A stretch of 60,686 nt of DNA from Sphingobacterium siyangense (GCF_007830445.1 NZ_VLKR01000034.1:1-60686), one strand, 5' to 3'; counted from the stretch's first letter, positions 8,465-17,500 are shown. Translations and numbers: made by a program. Notes: generated by a model from the letters alone, not told the origin.

Positions 8465-10264
8465 ATGATAAATAAATATATAAAATTAGCCGTTGTATGT
8501 TCAGGTCTTTCTCTGCTTGGAAGCTGTAACGACAACTACTTGGATCGTGTTCCAGAGACTGCGATCAATAACGAAAATTTCTTCAATACAGCGACCGACC
8601 TAGAGTTGTATATCAATGGATTGTACAATTTTTCAGGAGTAGGGATCTATCAATCGGATGCTACTACAGACAATGCAAGTACCACGGGCAATACGGAGAT
8701 CAAAACCATTATGGCCGGTAATGCCTCTGCGGCGACGATCTCAGGAGGCTGGAGCTGGGAGCAGCTCCGCAAAATAAATTTCTTTCTACAGCACATGGGC
8801 AAGGCTAAGATCAGCGAGAGTGAAAAGGCACATTATGAGGGGCTAGGTCGGTATTTTCGGGCCCGCTTCTATGCAGAGAAGGTACAGCGTTTCTCAGATG
8901 TGCCCTGGGTGGATAAAGCACTGGAGGTTGGAGATACGGATTATCTTTTTGCCAAGCGCGACCCACGAGCAACGGTGGTGCAAAAAATCATGGAAGATTT
9001 TGAGTTTGCCGCACAAAACGTACAGCCCCGAATAAAATCGGGTACGGTCAACAAGTGGGTGGTGCTGCAGGAATATGGCCGCTTTGCCCTATATGAAGGA
9101 ACCTACCGGAAATACCACAACGAACTGGAATTGAAAACCACGGCAACTGAATTTCTGAACAAAGCACAAGCGTTGAGTGATCAGCAGATGCGCGAGGGTG
9201 GTTTCAGTATATACAATACCGGTAAGCCCAATCAGGACTACGGCACTTTATTTTTTAGTGAAAATCTTGAAAACAACAAAGAGATCGTACTTGGACGTTT
9301 TTATGCCAACAATGTACTCAACGCAGATTCGTGGCCGGGTATGTTTGGTAATTATGAGTACTATCCTTTGCGTGATCTTGTGCAGGCCTACCTGATGAAA
9401 GATGGTTCATTTTATGCGGCCCAGCCAGGTTATGAAAAAAACACCTTCGTCAAAGAGTTCGAAAACCGCGATCCACGTCTGGCACAAACGTATGCTTATC
9501 CGGGATGGCAGTTGATTTATTCGCATACCTATGCACAAGGGGCGGGACTGTATGTGCAGCAATTGGCCAAAAATTTCTCGGGCTACCATCAGATTAAAGG
9601 ATTTCAGAATACGCTCAGTCTGGAAGCGCGCAATAATCTTGATATTCCTTTATATCGCTATGCGGAGGTTTTATTGAATTTTGCCGAAGCAAAGGCCGAG
9701 CTGGGACAGCTGACGCAAGCCGATCTTGATCGTAGTATCAATCTGTTGCGTAGACGTGCGGGTATGCCGGATATGGTTGTAGGCGTAGGTATCGATCCCG
9801 TTATGGCGACACGTTACTCCAATGTAGAAAGCAACCAGCGTAATCTCGTGCTGGAGATCAGACGCGAGCGTCGCGTTGAGCTGGCTTTTGAGGGATTCCG
9901 TTTCACGGATCTGATGCGTTGGAATGTGGGTGAATTGTTGAAGAACAAACGTGAGGGCATTTACTTCTCCGGATTGGGGCAGCATGATATGACCGGCGAT
10001 GGTATTCCGGATATCGTACTGTTAGCTTCCTCATCGTCCATTCCGGCGGTGAAAGAGAAAAACAGTTTGGGGAGAGAATTGCAGTATTATCGTGTTGGCC
10101 GCTTTGGGCAGGATGTAGGCGTATTCCTATCGGAAGGGAATAATGGTACAGTCGAAACGATCGAAAATACAGGAACCTTTGAGGTGCCTAAATTCTACTA
10201 TCGCCCCATACCGCAAGGGGAAATACTTTTAAATGATAATCTTAAACAAATATTTGGATGGTAA
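8465..10264 (+). CDS. SusD/RagB-family surface lipoprotein, locus 1
   Basis: A 599-residue lipoprotein that caps the SusC channel and binds the incoming substrate. The start ATG at 8465 gives a clean lipoprotein signal with lipobox L-L-G-S-C (Cys21); the frame is open back to 8456 only through a TTG codon right after the SusC stop. SusD marks include DNYLDRVPETAINNENFFNT near the N terminus and the C-terminal region VLEIRRERRVELAFEGFRF followed by D-L-M-R-W. The stop is 9 bp after the SusC stop-to-start gap begins, and the next gene overlaps this stop, so the three genes are co-transcribed. Confidence 0.95.
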   Translation: MINKYIKLAVVCSGLSLLGSCNDNYLDRVPETAINNENFFNTATDLELYINGLYNFSGVGIYQSDATTDNASTTGNTEIKTIMAGNASAATISGGWSWEQLRKINFFLQHMGKAKISESEKAHYEGLGRYFRARFYAEKVQRFSDVPWVDKALEVGDTDYLFAKRDPRATVVQKIMEDFEFAAQNVQPRIKSGTVNKWVVLQEYGRFALYEGTYRKYHNELELKTTATEFLNKAQALSDQQMREGGFSIYNTGKPNQDYGTLFFSENLENNKEIVLGRFYANNVLNADSWPGMFGNYEYYPLRDLVQAYLMKDGSFYAAQPGYEKNTFVKEFENRDPRLAQTYAYPGWQLIYSHTYAQGAGLYVQQLAKNFSGYHQIKGFQNTLSLEARNNLDIPLYRYAEVLLNFAEAKAELGQLTQADLDRSINLLRRRAGMPDMVVGVGIDPVMATRYSNVESNQRNLVLEIRRERRVELAFEGFRFTDLMRWNVGELLKNKREGIYFSGLGQHDMTGDGIPDIVLLASSSSIPAVKEKNSLGRELQYYRVGRFGQDVGVFLSEGNNGTVETIENTGTFEVPKFYYRPIPQGEILLNDNLKQIFGW

Positions 10265-11094
10265 TGAAAAATTCGATGACAAGGGCTTTATGTTTTCTGT
10301 TCCTCACATTATGTAGCCTTGGGAGGATCAGTGCACAGGAATTTAAGTTTGCATTTTTAACCGATCTGCATGTGCATAGCGATTCTACACTTGGGCAAGT
10401 GGAGCTACGGTTAAAATCGCTGTCACCTCAGGTGGAACTGCTGCTAAGCGGTGGTGATAATGTGGATATTGACAATCTGAAATCGGCTGATCTATCGGCT
10501 GGCGAGCAACGAATCAAGTCGTTGAAGGGACTTTTTGACCGCACTAAAAAGCCTTACCACATGGCTATAGGCAATCATGATCGTTTGCCGCGCGATTTGC
10601 GCGACGGCACTAATGATTTTGCGCTCTTTGAAAAGGCGTTTGGTCAGACCTATTACAGTTTTGACCATAAAGGCTGGAGGTTTATCGTGTTGAATAGTGT
10701 GGAAACCAAAGATAACCACTATGTTATTGGTGACAAGCAGCTGGCTTGGCTAAAAGATCTTGTCGAAAAAACAGGCAAAGATCAGCCTTTGGTGATTATC
10801 TCCCATGTCCCTTTTTTATCGGTTTATTATCCGGTTTTAGAGGGGCGTTATACAGCTGCAGATACTTTTACAAACCAAAAGCAGGTGTTTGATCTTTTTA
10901 AAGACCACAGCCTAAAGCTGGTCCTGCAGGGGCATATGCATTTGTATGAAGAGATTAAAGTTAAAGGGGTACAGTTTATTACAGCAGGAGCAGTATCGGG
11001 CAATTGGTGGCATGGAGCTTTTGAGGGGACTGCGCCCGGGCATCTCGAAGTGGATGTCCATGGGAAAGATTTCAGCTGGAGTTATGTGAAATAG
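10264..11094 (+). CDS. Secreted calcineurin-like metallophosphoesterase, locus 1
   Basis: A 276-residue phosphoesterase with signal peptide (ending GRISAQ). Metal-binding motifs appear in the family order: LTDLHVH, SGGDNVD, AIGNHDR, ISHVPF and LQGHMHLYEE, so the dinuclear metal site is intact. It should hydrolyse phosphomono- or diesters in the periplasm or outside the cell. The chosen ATG at 10264 overlaps the SusD stop (TAATG); an ATG at 10258 would add two residues. Its place as last gene of the SusCD operon suggests it processes the imported ligand. Substrate is unknown. Confidence 0.92.
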   Translation: MKNSMTRALCFLFLTLCSLGRISAQEFKFAFLTDLHVHSDSTLGQVELRLKSLSPQVELLLSGGDNVDIDNLKSADLSAGEQRIKSLKGLFDRTKKPYHMAIGNHDRLPRDLRDGTNDFALFEKAFGQTYYSFDHKGWRFIVLNSVETKDNHYVIGDKQLAWLKDLVEKTGKDQPLVIISHVPFLSVYYPVLEGRYTAADTFTNQKQVFDLFKDHSLKLVLQGHMHLYEEIKVKGVQFITAGAVSGNWWHGAFEGTAPGHLEVDVHGKDFSWSYVK

Positions 11095-11131
11095 AGAAAC
11101 CTGTTTTTTAACTTTTGCTTAGTACAATAAG

Positions 11132-11167
11132 AAATAACCTCAGAGGTCATACGCTCTGAGGTTATTT
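11132..11167 (+). terminator. Terminator closing locus 1
   Basis: aaataacctcagag (11132-11145) pairs perfectly with ctctgaggttattt (11154-11167), 14 bp with an 8-nt loop, followed by a T-rich run. Confidence 0.85.
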
Positions 11168-11312
11168 TATTTTTACTTTTTTTGTCCTACTGACTTTTTC
11201 CAAGATATGCTATGAATTGTTTATTTAATAATTCGCATTTCTGCTGCTGCATAGCTTGCCTGTTTCAGGAGAAACCTGAAATAGGCAAGTTAAAATACGT
11301 TATATTTACCTT

Positions 11313-11543
11313 ATGGAGTTTGTACTTTCAATCGTTATCGCCACTATTTTTATTTTTTTGGCTTTGTTGCATTTTTTCTGGCTGCTCGGTGGACATTGGG
11401 GAATGGCTGTTGCCGTTCCGACCGATCTGAATGGCAGAAGGATATTTAATCCCACCCGGGTAGGCACTTTGCTGGTTGCTATCGGATTATTGATTTTTGC
11501 GTTTGTAATGGAGTTCGTTTTAAACGGGAACTTGAAAGCCTGA
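11313..11543 (+). CDS. Short DUF3995-like membrane protein, probably truncated
   Basis: A 76-residue protein with two membrane helices (about 3-25 and 49-70). Between them lie the motifs HFFWLLGGHWGMAVAVPT and NPTRVGTLLVAIGL, which I recognise from DUF3995 membrane proteins. Those usually run to about 140 residues with four helices, so this copy seems to be the N-terminal half only, ending after VLNGNLKA. It could be a degraded gene or a minimal version. It shares its direction with, and ends 14 bp before, the thioredoxin-like gene at 11558. Function is unknown. Confidence 0.6.
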   Translation: MEFVLSIVIATIFIFLALLHFFWLLGGHWGMAVAVPTDLNGRRIFNPTRVGTLLVAIGLLIFAFVMEFVLNGNLKA

Positions 11544-11557
11544 ATAAAACGAACAAA

Positions 11558-11953
11558 GTGCCGGTACAAATTCCCGACAATCCGCGGATCGTCTATGCGA
11601 CCGAACAGGATGTGCTGGAGCTTGAAAACGGTATTGTCCTTTTTGGATGGCCCAGCTGTCCCTGGTTTCGGAATGCCATAACGCCGCTGCTGGAATTTGC
11701 CCAGGAGGAAAAGGCGGCTATTTATTACCTCAATATTCACGATATCCTAAATCCTTATACAGCTGTGGGGATTGATTCCATTAAACGGATTTCTTCGCCG
11801 ACGGTATTATTTATTGAAAAAGGTAAAGGCGTACATAAGGTTGTTTCTACGGTCGTGTCACAGACCGATCCGAAAATCAAGCTCGATAGTACACAGCGAC
11901 AGGAGCTAAAACAACGGTATCGCGCCTATTTTTTGGATGAACATATTATATAA
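11558..11953 (+). CDS. Thioredoxin-fold protein with a single active-site cysteine
   Basis: A 131-residue protein starting at a GTG (11558); no ATG is available in frame nearby. The segment VLFGWPSCPWFRNA followed by PLLEFAQEEKAAIYYLNI matches the beta-alpha start of a thioredoxin fold. The cis-proline loop is in RISSPTVLFI. The active site is C-P-W-F instead of C-x-x-C, so the resolving cysteine is missing and ordinary disulfide exchange is unlikely. It resembles PedC/BrcD-type thioredoxin-like proteins. No signal peptide is seen, so it is probably cytoplasmic. It follows the truncated membrane gene in the same direction. Confidence 0.65.
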   Translation: MPVQIPDNPRIVYATEQDVLELENGIVLFGWPSCPWFRNAITPLLEFAQEEKAAIYYLNIHDILNPYTAVGIDSIKRISSPTVLFIEKGKGVHKVVSTVVSQTDPKIKLDSTQRQELKQRYRAYFLDEHII

Positions 11954-12146
11954 ATGATATTTCTTATAAAGTTGTTTGATAGGATTGTATATGAGTTCTA
12001 AAGATGGGTGCGGCCCGGAAAATAAATACTTTCAATGCAGGTAAAAGTTTGTATCCATGGGCATAAGTTGTAGTAAGGGAATCAGTAGTTGAAAAAGCCA
12101 TAAGGATACATGGTGTCAACATTATCGTAAATTAAATGGATAACAT

Positions 12147-12308
12147 ATGAAAAAAATAATCAATCTTGGACTTTTAGCGTTTGTTTTAACGACATTTACA
12201 GTCTCCTGCGGATCTGCAGGTAAAAAAAAGGATAATAGCAAATCGTTGTCCGATTCTACTTCGTCAAAGCGCTCAAAAAAGGAACAACCCAATACAGGCT
12301 GCGACTAG
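12147..12308 (+). CDS. Small predicted lipoprotein
   Basis: A 53-residue frame from ATG 12147, starting MKKIINLGLLAFVLTTFTVS and reaching a lipobox (F-T-V-S-C-G). The mature part is short, very lysine- and serine-rich, with a closing T-G-C-D. The signal and lipobox are convincing although the mature domain carries no known family. It ends 20 bp before the oxidoreductase gene at 12329 and may be co-transcribed. The 193 bp before it (11954-12146) show nothing else. Confidence 0.6.
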   Translation: MKKIINLGLLAFVLTTFTVSCGSAGKKKDNSKSLSDSTSSKRSKKEQPNTGCD

Positions 12309-12328
12309 GAGTGATTAAAAACTAGCTT

Positions 12329-13756
12329 ATGCGAAAATTTGATGCAATCATTATTGGTTCGGGACCAAATGGACTTGCTGCAGCGATTACCTTTCAGCAG
12401 CAGGGGCTGAGCACGTTGCTGATTGAGGGTGCCGATACAATCGGTGGGGGAATGCGAATCCAGGAACTTACAATTCCGGGTTTCAAACATGATGTCTGTT
12501 CGGCAATTCATCCCATGGCTATGGCATCGCCATTTTTCAGGAGTTTACCTTTGGAAGCATTTGGGCTATCTTTTGTTAAGCCTGAGTATGCGGCAGCACA
12601 CCCATTGGACGAAGAGGAAACGGGAATTCTTTACCATAGTCTTGCCGAAATGGTAAAGGGTTTGGGGACGGATGGTGAAAGGTATCGTAAGCTGGTGGAA
12701 AAGGTCGTGACAGATTGGGAGCGCCTTGCGGCCGATATTATGGGACCATTATCCTTTCCGAAGCATCCTTTGTCTTTAGCCTCGTTTGGGCTGGATGCAC
12801 TTCAGCCGGCAAGCTGGACAGCAAAGCGTTTTACTTCGGTGCAGGCACAGGCTTTATGGGCAGGGATGGCGGCTCATGGAATTCAGCCCCTAGACAACTG
12901 GACAACTTCTGCAATTGCCATTGTGCTTGCGGCGGTAGGCAACAAATATGGCTGGCAGATACCGATTGGCGGCTCGCAATCCATTGCCAATGCGCTGTTA
13001 GGCTATTATCAATCGTTGGGTGGGGAGATCCAAACGGGCTTTTGGGTAGAGGATGTTCGCGATCTACCATCCCATAAAGTCCTACTCTGTGATATCACGC
13101 CCAAGCAGTTGTTGCAGCTCAAAGGGATAGGTCTTGCTAGCGGCTACCGCAGACGCCTCGAAGGCTTTAGGCAGGGAATGGGGGTATTTAAAGTCGATTG
13201 GGCATTATCAGAAAAGACGCCTTTTAAAGATCTGCGTTGTCAGCAGGCCGCTACAGTACATTTGGGAAATACCTACGCCGAAATTGCCGAAAGCGAGCAG
13301 CGGAGCCATCTTGGGAAGCAAGTGGATAAGCCTTTTGTGCTGTTTGCGCAACAGAGTGCGTTTGATTCCAGTCGTGCTCCCGAAGGCAAGCATACAGGAT
13401 GGGCGTACTGCCATGTTCCTAATGGTAGTAAGGTAGATTATACCGAAGCGATCGAAAATCAGATTGAGCGCTTTGCACCGGGTTTTAAAGAAACCATTCT
13501 GGCCAAGCATACCTTTTCTCCTATGGAGCTCGAAGAGTATAACCCAAATTACATCGGTGGTGATATCAATGGCGGTATTATGGATATTTCGCAGCTGTAC
13601 AGCAGGCCCATTTTGGCTCTAAATCCGTACCGAACCTCGGTCGACACGATTTATCTCTGTTCATCATCAACACCTCCGGGTGGTGGGGTGCATGGCATGT
13701 GTGGCTATCATGCTGCGCGTACAGCGCTCAAGGAACACTTCGGTTTGCTGTTGTAA
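12329..13756 (+). CDS. FAD-dependent oxidoreductase, phytoene-desaturase-like
   Basis: A 475-residue flavoprotein. The N terminus has the dinucleotide-binding fold AIIIGSGPNGLAAAITF and an acidic end-of-strand (LLIEGADTIGGGMR). The C terminus carries the second FAD-binding stretch S-S-S-T-P-P-G-G-G-V-H-G-M-C-G-Y-H-A-A. This places it with the phytoene dehydrogenase and related proteins (COG1233, PYROXD2-like). No carotenoid biosynthesis genes lie nearby, so the substrate cannot be named. Length and motifs are complete. It is cytoplasmic or membrane-associated, with no signal peptide. Confidence 0.88.
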   Translation: MRKFDAIIIGSGPNGLAAAITFQQQGLSTLLIEGADTIGGGMRIQELTIPGFKHDVCSAIHPMAMASPFFRSLPLEAFGLSFVKPEYAAAHPLDEEETGILYHSLAEMVKGLGTDGERYRKLVEKVVTDWERLAADIMGPLSFPKHPLSLASFGLDALQPASWTAKRFTSVQAQALWAGMAAHGIQPLDNWTTSAIAIVLAAVGNKYGWQIPIGGSQSIANALLGYYQSLGGEIQTGFWVEDVRDLPSHKVLLCDITPKQLLQLKGIGLASGYRRRLEGFRQGMGVFKVDWALSEKTPFKDLRCQQAATVHLGNTYAEIAESEQRSHLGKQVDKPFVLFAQQSAFDSSRAPEGKHTGWAYCHVPNGSKVDYTEAIENQIERFAPGFKETILAKHTFSPMELEEYNPNYIGGDINGGIMDISQLYSRPILALNPYRTSVDTIYLCSSSTPPGGGVHGMCGYHAARTALKEHFGLLL

Positions 13757-14060
13757 ACCACGCCGAATAAGCATTTCCTTATCTGCCTCTGTTTGTGGCC
13801 CTTGTGGCTACAGGTTGGAAGAGAATACCTACTTGGATTTTAGGACAAAGGACAGTCTGTTATTCCAGGGCGCTACAAATTCTGCTGAATTGCAAACTGT
13901 ACTTGCCCAGTTGCCGCGGAATAAGTGATTTTAGCCGTTTTTTTATTTTTCCGCAGCATAAAGTCTTTAGAAAAAATAAGCTAATGGCTGTGAGTTTCTA
14001 ATTTCGGCAGTATTTTTGCAATATAGGGCTACGAAAACACCCCAAATAATATGTTGCATT

Positions 14061-14083
14061 AGGCCAAGATAATTTCTTGGCCT
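14061..14083 (+). terminator. Terminator-like hairpin
   Basis: aggccaaga (14061-14069) pairs with tcttggcct (14075-14083) around a 5-nt loop, followed by ttttgt. It probably ends transcripts from the oxidoreductase gene. Confidence 0.6.
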
Positions 14084-14220
14084 TTTGTATGTAATTCCCC
14101 CTTTCGTATGTAGATAATATCCCAGGTTAGTACTTATGATGGCAATATCGGTTTCGATGTTGCTTTTTCTATCGCTAAATACTAAATAAAAAGAAATAAA
14201 TCGATAAGAAGAAATAAATC

Positions 14221-14415
14221 GGTGCGTACGGCAAGTATAAACTTAGGAAAGACACTTTGGCCGGGGTAAGCTGGGCTCCTGACGCAATAAAATGCCTACC
14301 AAGCTATGATGCCGAAAAAGGAAACTTTAACACAGGTCAGGCAAAAGTTCATCTTGCCATCGCAAGGCGAACTACAGATGGATGGTATCCGATGGGTAAA
14401 GTTGATGTGTTATAA
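14221..14415 (+). pseudogene. Gene remnant of unknown family, no start codon
   Basis: Sixty-four codons are open up to a TAA at 14413-14415, preceded one codon before 14221 by an in-frame stop. The translation looks protein-like: GAYGKYKLRKDT, then V-S-W-A-P-D-A-I-K-C-L-P, then GQAKVHLAIARRTTDGWYP and MGKVDVL. There is no ATG, GTG or TTG that would give most of it except an internal TTG. I do not recognise the family. It reads like the C-terminal end of a gene cut by a rearrangement. Confidence 0.4.
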
Positions 14416-15018
14416 AGAGAACAATGTGTAACTATCTGTTTATATTAACTAGGTCAAATGTCTTATTAATATAGATTTATTATTTTTTATTTTTGATATT
14501 GTGCCAGTTTGTCAGCCGTATACATAGGTACTCAATAGGCTTTAAAGAAGTGTCTTGATTTCCGAAAGCAGTGTTTGTAAATTGGGCTATCCTACACTTT
14601 GCTACAGGAGAATGCGGTCAACTTGTGCATTATCTTGACGAATGGGATCAAGGGCCGGCTCACTTCGTTGTTTTTGTGTGCTGAACGCCTCAATTTGGCT
14701 TTTGTGAGGATGGATTAGACTCTGGTTTTTGCAGTGGAAATGTCGATGGTGCGCTGTTATTTTATAGGGATGTCGGACTGGCTCCATTCGGAAAATTATG
14801 AGCCGTAGAGCAAATAAATTAGAGTTGTTGTGTTTTTAATAAATATGCTAATTATTTATATACAGTGTATTGTGTGTTTTATGTCAATTAAAAGTATAGG
14901 TTTTGTTTTACCTCATAAAGGCCGCTAAGGTGTCTTTGAAAAGACGATGTGTGGGATGAAAGGATGAAATGATTGTGGAAAAAAATCCATAAATTAGGGG
15001 AACTAAACAAGCTGTTTT

Positions 15019-15612
15019 ATGAATGTAAAATTTATCCTAAAAGCTTTCTTATTATTTGCGCTTTGCCTGATCCATGTAATCGGTCATACGCAGGAAAGCA
15101 ACAACAATAAGAAATTGTGGGCAAAATCAATTTTGAATCAAAAGGCGCCAAAACTTGAGGTGGAGCAGTGGCTCACAGATGTGCCTGATACAAAGGGTAA
15201 GTTTATCCTTATTGATTTTTGGGCTACTTGGTGTGGTCCCTGCCGGAAAGTAATTCCTGAACTCAATGAATGGCATAAGAAGTATGGTGATAAACTTGTG
15301 ATCATTGGCCTTTCAGATGAAAAAGCAGAGGTCATTAAAAAGGCGAAGGAGATTAAAATAGATTATTTCTCAGCGATCGATACGAAAGCGAAGTTGAAGA
15401 AACAGCTCGAAGTACAGGGAATCCCACACTGTATTTTAGTAGATCCGGATGGCATTGTACGCTGGGAGGGTTTTCCGACGTTAGAGGGGCATGAGCTCAC
15501 CGATGATGTTGTTGCTGATATCATCAGAAAGTATTCCAGAAAGCGCTGGAGATTCAAAGATAGCAGTCCATATTTTCTGCGACAGGAAGAAGTGATGTTG
15601 GCTGGATTGTAA
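15019..15612 (+). CDS. TlpA-like thiol-disulfide oxidoreductase
   Basis: A 197-residue protein with a signal peptide (about 1-24, ending GHTQ). The thioredoxin fold has LIDFWATWCGPCRKVIPEL, with active site W-C-G-P-C at 71-75, and the cis-proline loop QGIPHCILVDPDG. It belongs with the TlpA/ResA-type envelope reductases used in cytochrome maturation or in reducing periplasmic proteins. It lacks the long N-terminal DUF4369 domain that many Bacteroidota relatives carry. The C-terminal tail after KYSRKRW is about 25 residues longer than a minimal TlpA domain. It stands alone and converges on the cold-shock gene. Confidence 0.88.
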   Translation: MNVKFILKAFLLFALCLIHVIGHTQESNNNKKLWAKSILNQKAPKLEVEQWLTDVPDTKGKFILIDFWATWCGPCRKVIPELNEWHKKYGDKLVIIGLSDEKAEVIKKAKEIKIDYFSAIDTKAKLKKQLEVQGIPHCILVDPDGIVRWEGFPTLEGHELTDDVVADIIRKYSRKRWRFKDSSPYFLRQEEVMLAGL

Positions 15613-15684
15613 AAAGTCTTTCATGTGCCAGACCGATAAATCGTCCGATTTTTTGCGGTACTTGGGTATGAAATGGATAAAAAA

Positions 15685-15739
15685 AAGTGTAACGGTTGCC
15701 CGTTACACTTCGCAAGAAGATAAATAAATTATCTTCTTG
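15685..15739. terminator. Tandem terminator hairpins between converging genes
   Basis: First stem: aagtgtaacgg (15685-15695) with ccgttacactt (15700-15710); on the minus strand it is followed by a T run, so it ends the cold-shock transcript. Second stem: caagaagat (15713-15721) with atcttcttg (15731-15739). Confidence 0.75.
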
Positions 15740-15752
15740 TGTGTTTACTTAA

Positions 15753-15944
15753 TTATGCGATACGTACGTTAACTGCATTAACGCCTTTTTTACCGTTTTC
15801 TACATCAAATGTTACACTGTCATTTTCACGTACTTCGTTGATTAAACCAGATACGTGTACGAAAATGTCGTCTCCACCACCAGCAGGCGTAATAAAACCA
15901 AAACCTTTTGTTTGGTTGAAGAATTTAATAGTTCCTTCTTGCAT
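15753..15944 (-). CDS. Cold-shock domain protein (CspA family)
   Basis: A 63-residue single cold-shock domain that binds single-stranded RNA or DNA. Both nucleic-acid motifs are present: KGFGFI (RNP1) and DIFVHVS (RNP2). Start MQEGTIKFFNQT and end V-N-A-V-N-V-R-I-A are typical for Bacteroidota members. It has a likely promoter about 240 nt upstream, giving the long 5' leader typical of cold-shock mRNAs, and a strong terminator downstream. It probably acts as an RNA chaperone. Confidence 0.96.
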   Translation of the reverse strand: MQEGTIKFFNQTKGFGFITPAGGGDDIFVHVSGLINEVRENDSVTFDVENGKKGVNAVNVRIA

Positions 15945-16183
15945 TGTTTTATAAATTATATTAAAGTAATCTGTACTGCACTATTGTGATAAATGAATAT
16001 GAACAATAGTTAATCGATTTTTTGCAAGAAATAGGATCTGATTTTAATGATCTTGGATTGACTCAAGTCCAAAAAGGTCTTTATCTCCGTTTTGCTAACA
16101 AAAAAGCTTCTGAAAATGCGAAAACTGAGCGGTAAGTATAACTTGACGATTTCAGATAAGCAAAGGCGGAGCCGATTATAATA

Positions 16184-16191
16184 CAAATTTA
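16184..16191 (-). promoter_or_regulatory. Possible -7 element for the cold-shock gene
   Basis: On the minus strand this reads TAAATTTG, matching TAnnTTTG. No strong -33 box is seen. It would give a leader of about 230 nt before the start at 15944. The 353-bp gap 15945-16297 shows no gene. Confidence 0.35.
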
Positions 16192-16297
16192 AGTATAAAA
16201 TATTGATATATACAGTGTTTTGTTATTTTTTATGAAATAAATCCTATGCAGGCTCTGTGTTAGCATAATAGCTACACGATGTAGTCGTAAAATTATA

Positions 16298-17353
16298 TTA
16301 AACCCGATAAGTAAAAGCATTGATATTCATACCTGCGCCAACAGATGCAAATAGGATGATATCGCCTTCTTGCAGGGATTGATTGTCTAACTGACCACGG
16401 GCAATAAGATCATAGAGCGTAGGAATAGTTGCCACACTGCTATTTCCAAATGTATGGATGGTCATTGGCATAATATCTGGCGGGGGTACTGTACCGTATA
16501 GTGCATAAAACCTCATCAGAATGGCTTCGTCCATCTTCTCGTTGGCCTGGTGGATCAGTATTTTTTTGATTGCCGCGATATCGATATCCGCTTTTTGAAG
16601 GCAAGCCTGCATGGCCAAAGGAACTTTGCTGAGTGCAAACTCATAGATTTTACGCCCTTTCATTTTAATATACCGTATATCGGGGTCCTGCTCTTGTTGA
16701 TAAGAGCTTCCGAAATTGATATAGTTCGCTTCCTCAAGCGCATAAGTTGCGCACTCATGTGATAGGAGCCCTTGCTCTGTCGTAGTGGCTTCGATGATTA
16801 CAGCGCCAGCGCCATCCGCATAGATCATCGAATCTCTGTCAAAAGGATCTATAACACGGGAAAGCGTTTCTGCGCCAATGACCATACAGCGCTTTGCCAT
16901 ACCTGATTTTATGAAAGCGTTGGCATGCAATACGCCTTCGTTCCAACCAGGACAGCCAAATAGTAGATCATAAGCCACACATTTTGGATTGCTGATCCCG
17001 AGCTTTTTCTTCACCCTGCTTGCTAAACTGGGTACAGTATCCGATTGGATTTTGCCAGATTGCACATCGCCATAATTATGTGCAACAATAATATAGTCCA
17101 ATGTTTCAGCAGCTATACCGGCGTCTTCAATGGCACGTTGACCAGCTAGGAAAGCAAGGTCTGAAGCCACTTGGTCAGGATCGGCGTAACGGCGTTCCTC
17201 AATGCCGGTGATTGCCTTAAATTTTTCAATGACAGAAGCCGGCTCCTTGAACGGCAGCCCATTTTCATCCAAAAAAAGATGGTCGGCGAAGTCTGCGTTG
17301 GCTATTTTGTGGGATGGAATATAACTGCCAGAACCGATAAATCTAATGTTCAT
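16298..17353 (-). CDS. Beta-ketoacyl-ACP synthase III-like protein (FabH family)
   Basis: A 351-residue thiolase-fold condensing enzyme. The catalytic triad can be seen: Cys134 in LLFGCPGWNEG, His268 in ILIHQANEKM and Asn304 in HTFGNSSVATIP. The C-terminal GDIILFASVGAGMNINA is the family's glycine-rich end. FabH starts fatty-acid synthesis by joining acyl-CoA to malonyl-ACP; relatives also serve secondary pathways. The usual FabH neighbours (plsX, fabD, acpP) are absent, so this may be an alternative or specialised copy rather than the housekeeping enzyme. It precedes the cold-shock gene on the same strand but is separated by 353 bp. Confidence 0.9.
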   Translation of the reverse strand: MNIRFIGSGSYIPSHKIANADFADHLFLDENGLPFKEPASVIEKFKAITGIEERRYADPDQVASDLAFLAGQRAIEDAGIAAETLDYIIVAHNYGDVQSGKIQSDTVPSLASRVKKKLGISNPKCVAYDLLFGCPGWNEGVLHANAFIKSGMAKRCMVIGAETLSRVIDPFDRDSMIYADGAGAVIIEATTTEQGLLSHECATYALEEANYINFGSSYQQEQDPDIRYIKMKGRKIYEFALSKVPLAMQACLQKADIDIAAIKKILIHQANEKMDEAILMRFYALYGTVPPPDIMPMTIHTFGNSSVATIPTLYDLIARGQLDNQSLQEGDIILFASVGAGMNINAFTYRV

Positions 17354-17500
17354 AATTGTTTCTCCGTACGTATTGTGTATAAATATATTTCGACGATCAT
17401 CCCCTTATGCTATGCTGATTCCTTATGGTCGTATACATTCACATTTCTGGCGGCTTATTTCCTTCTCAGCCTTAATTTACTAAATATTATCGGGATGGCG

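Larger units (their letters stand above)
13757..15018. other. 1.26-kb stretch without an intact gene
   Basis: Between the oxidoreductase and the TlpA-like gene I find no convincing complete gene. It holds a terminator-like hairpin (14061-14083), a direct repeat gaaataaatcg at 14193-14203 and 14211-14221, and an open remnant without start codon at 14221-14415. From 14416 to 15018 the sequence is AT-rich and I see nothing else. Confidence 0.6.

Noticed and set aside
12329..13756. Naming the FAD oxidoreductase as carotenoid enzyme CrtI
   Set aside because: Only the general fold motifs fit; no phytoene synthase or cyclase gene is nearby.
13757..13928. In-frame stretch with C-G-P-C-G-Y after the oxidoreductase
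   Set aside because: It has no start of its own, reads out of the oxidoreductase in another frame, and the rest matches nothing I know; probably chance.
14602..14787. Minus-strand open frame of 61 codons
   Set aside because: Histidine- and glutamine-rich low-likelihood composition, no start context and no recognisable motif.
16298..17353. Calling the KASIII-like gene the housekeeping fabH
   Set aside because: The catalytic triad is intact but no fatty-acid synthesis neighbours are present, so the symbol is not justified.
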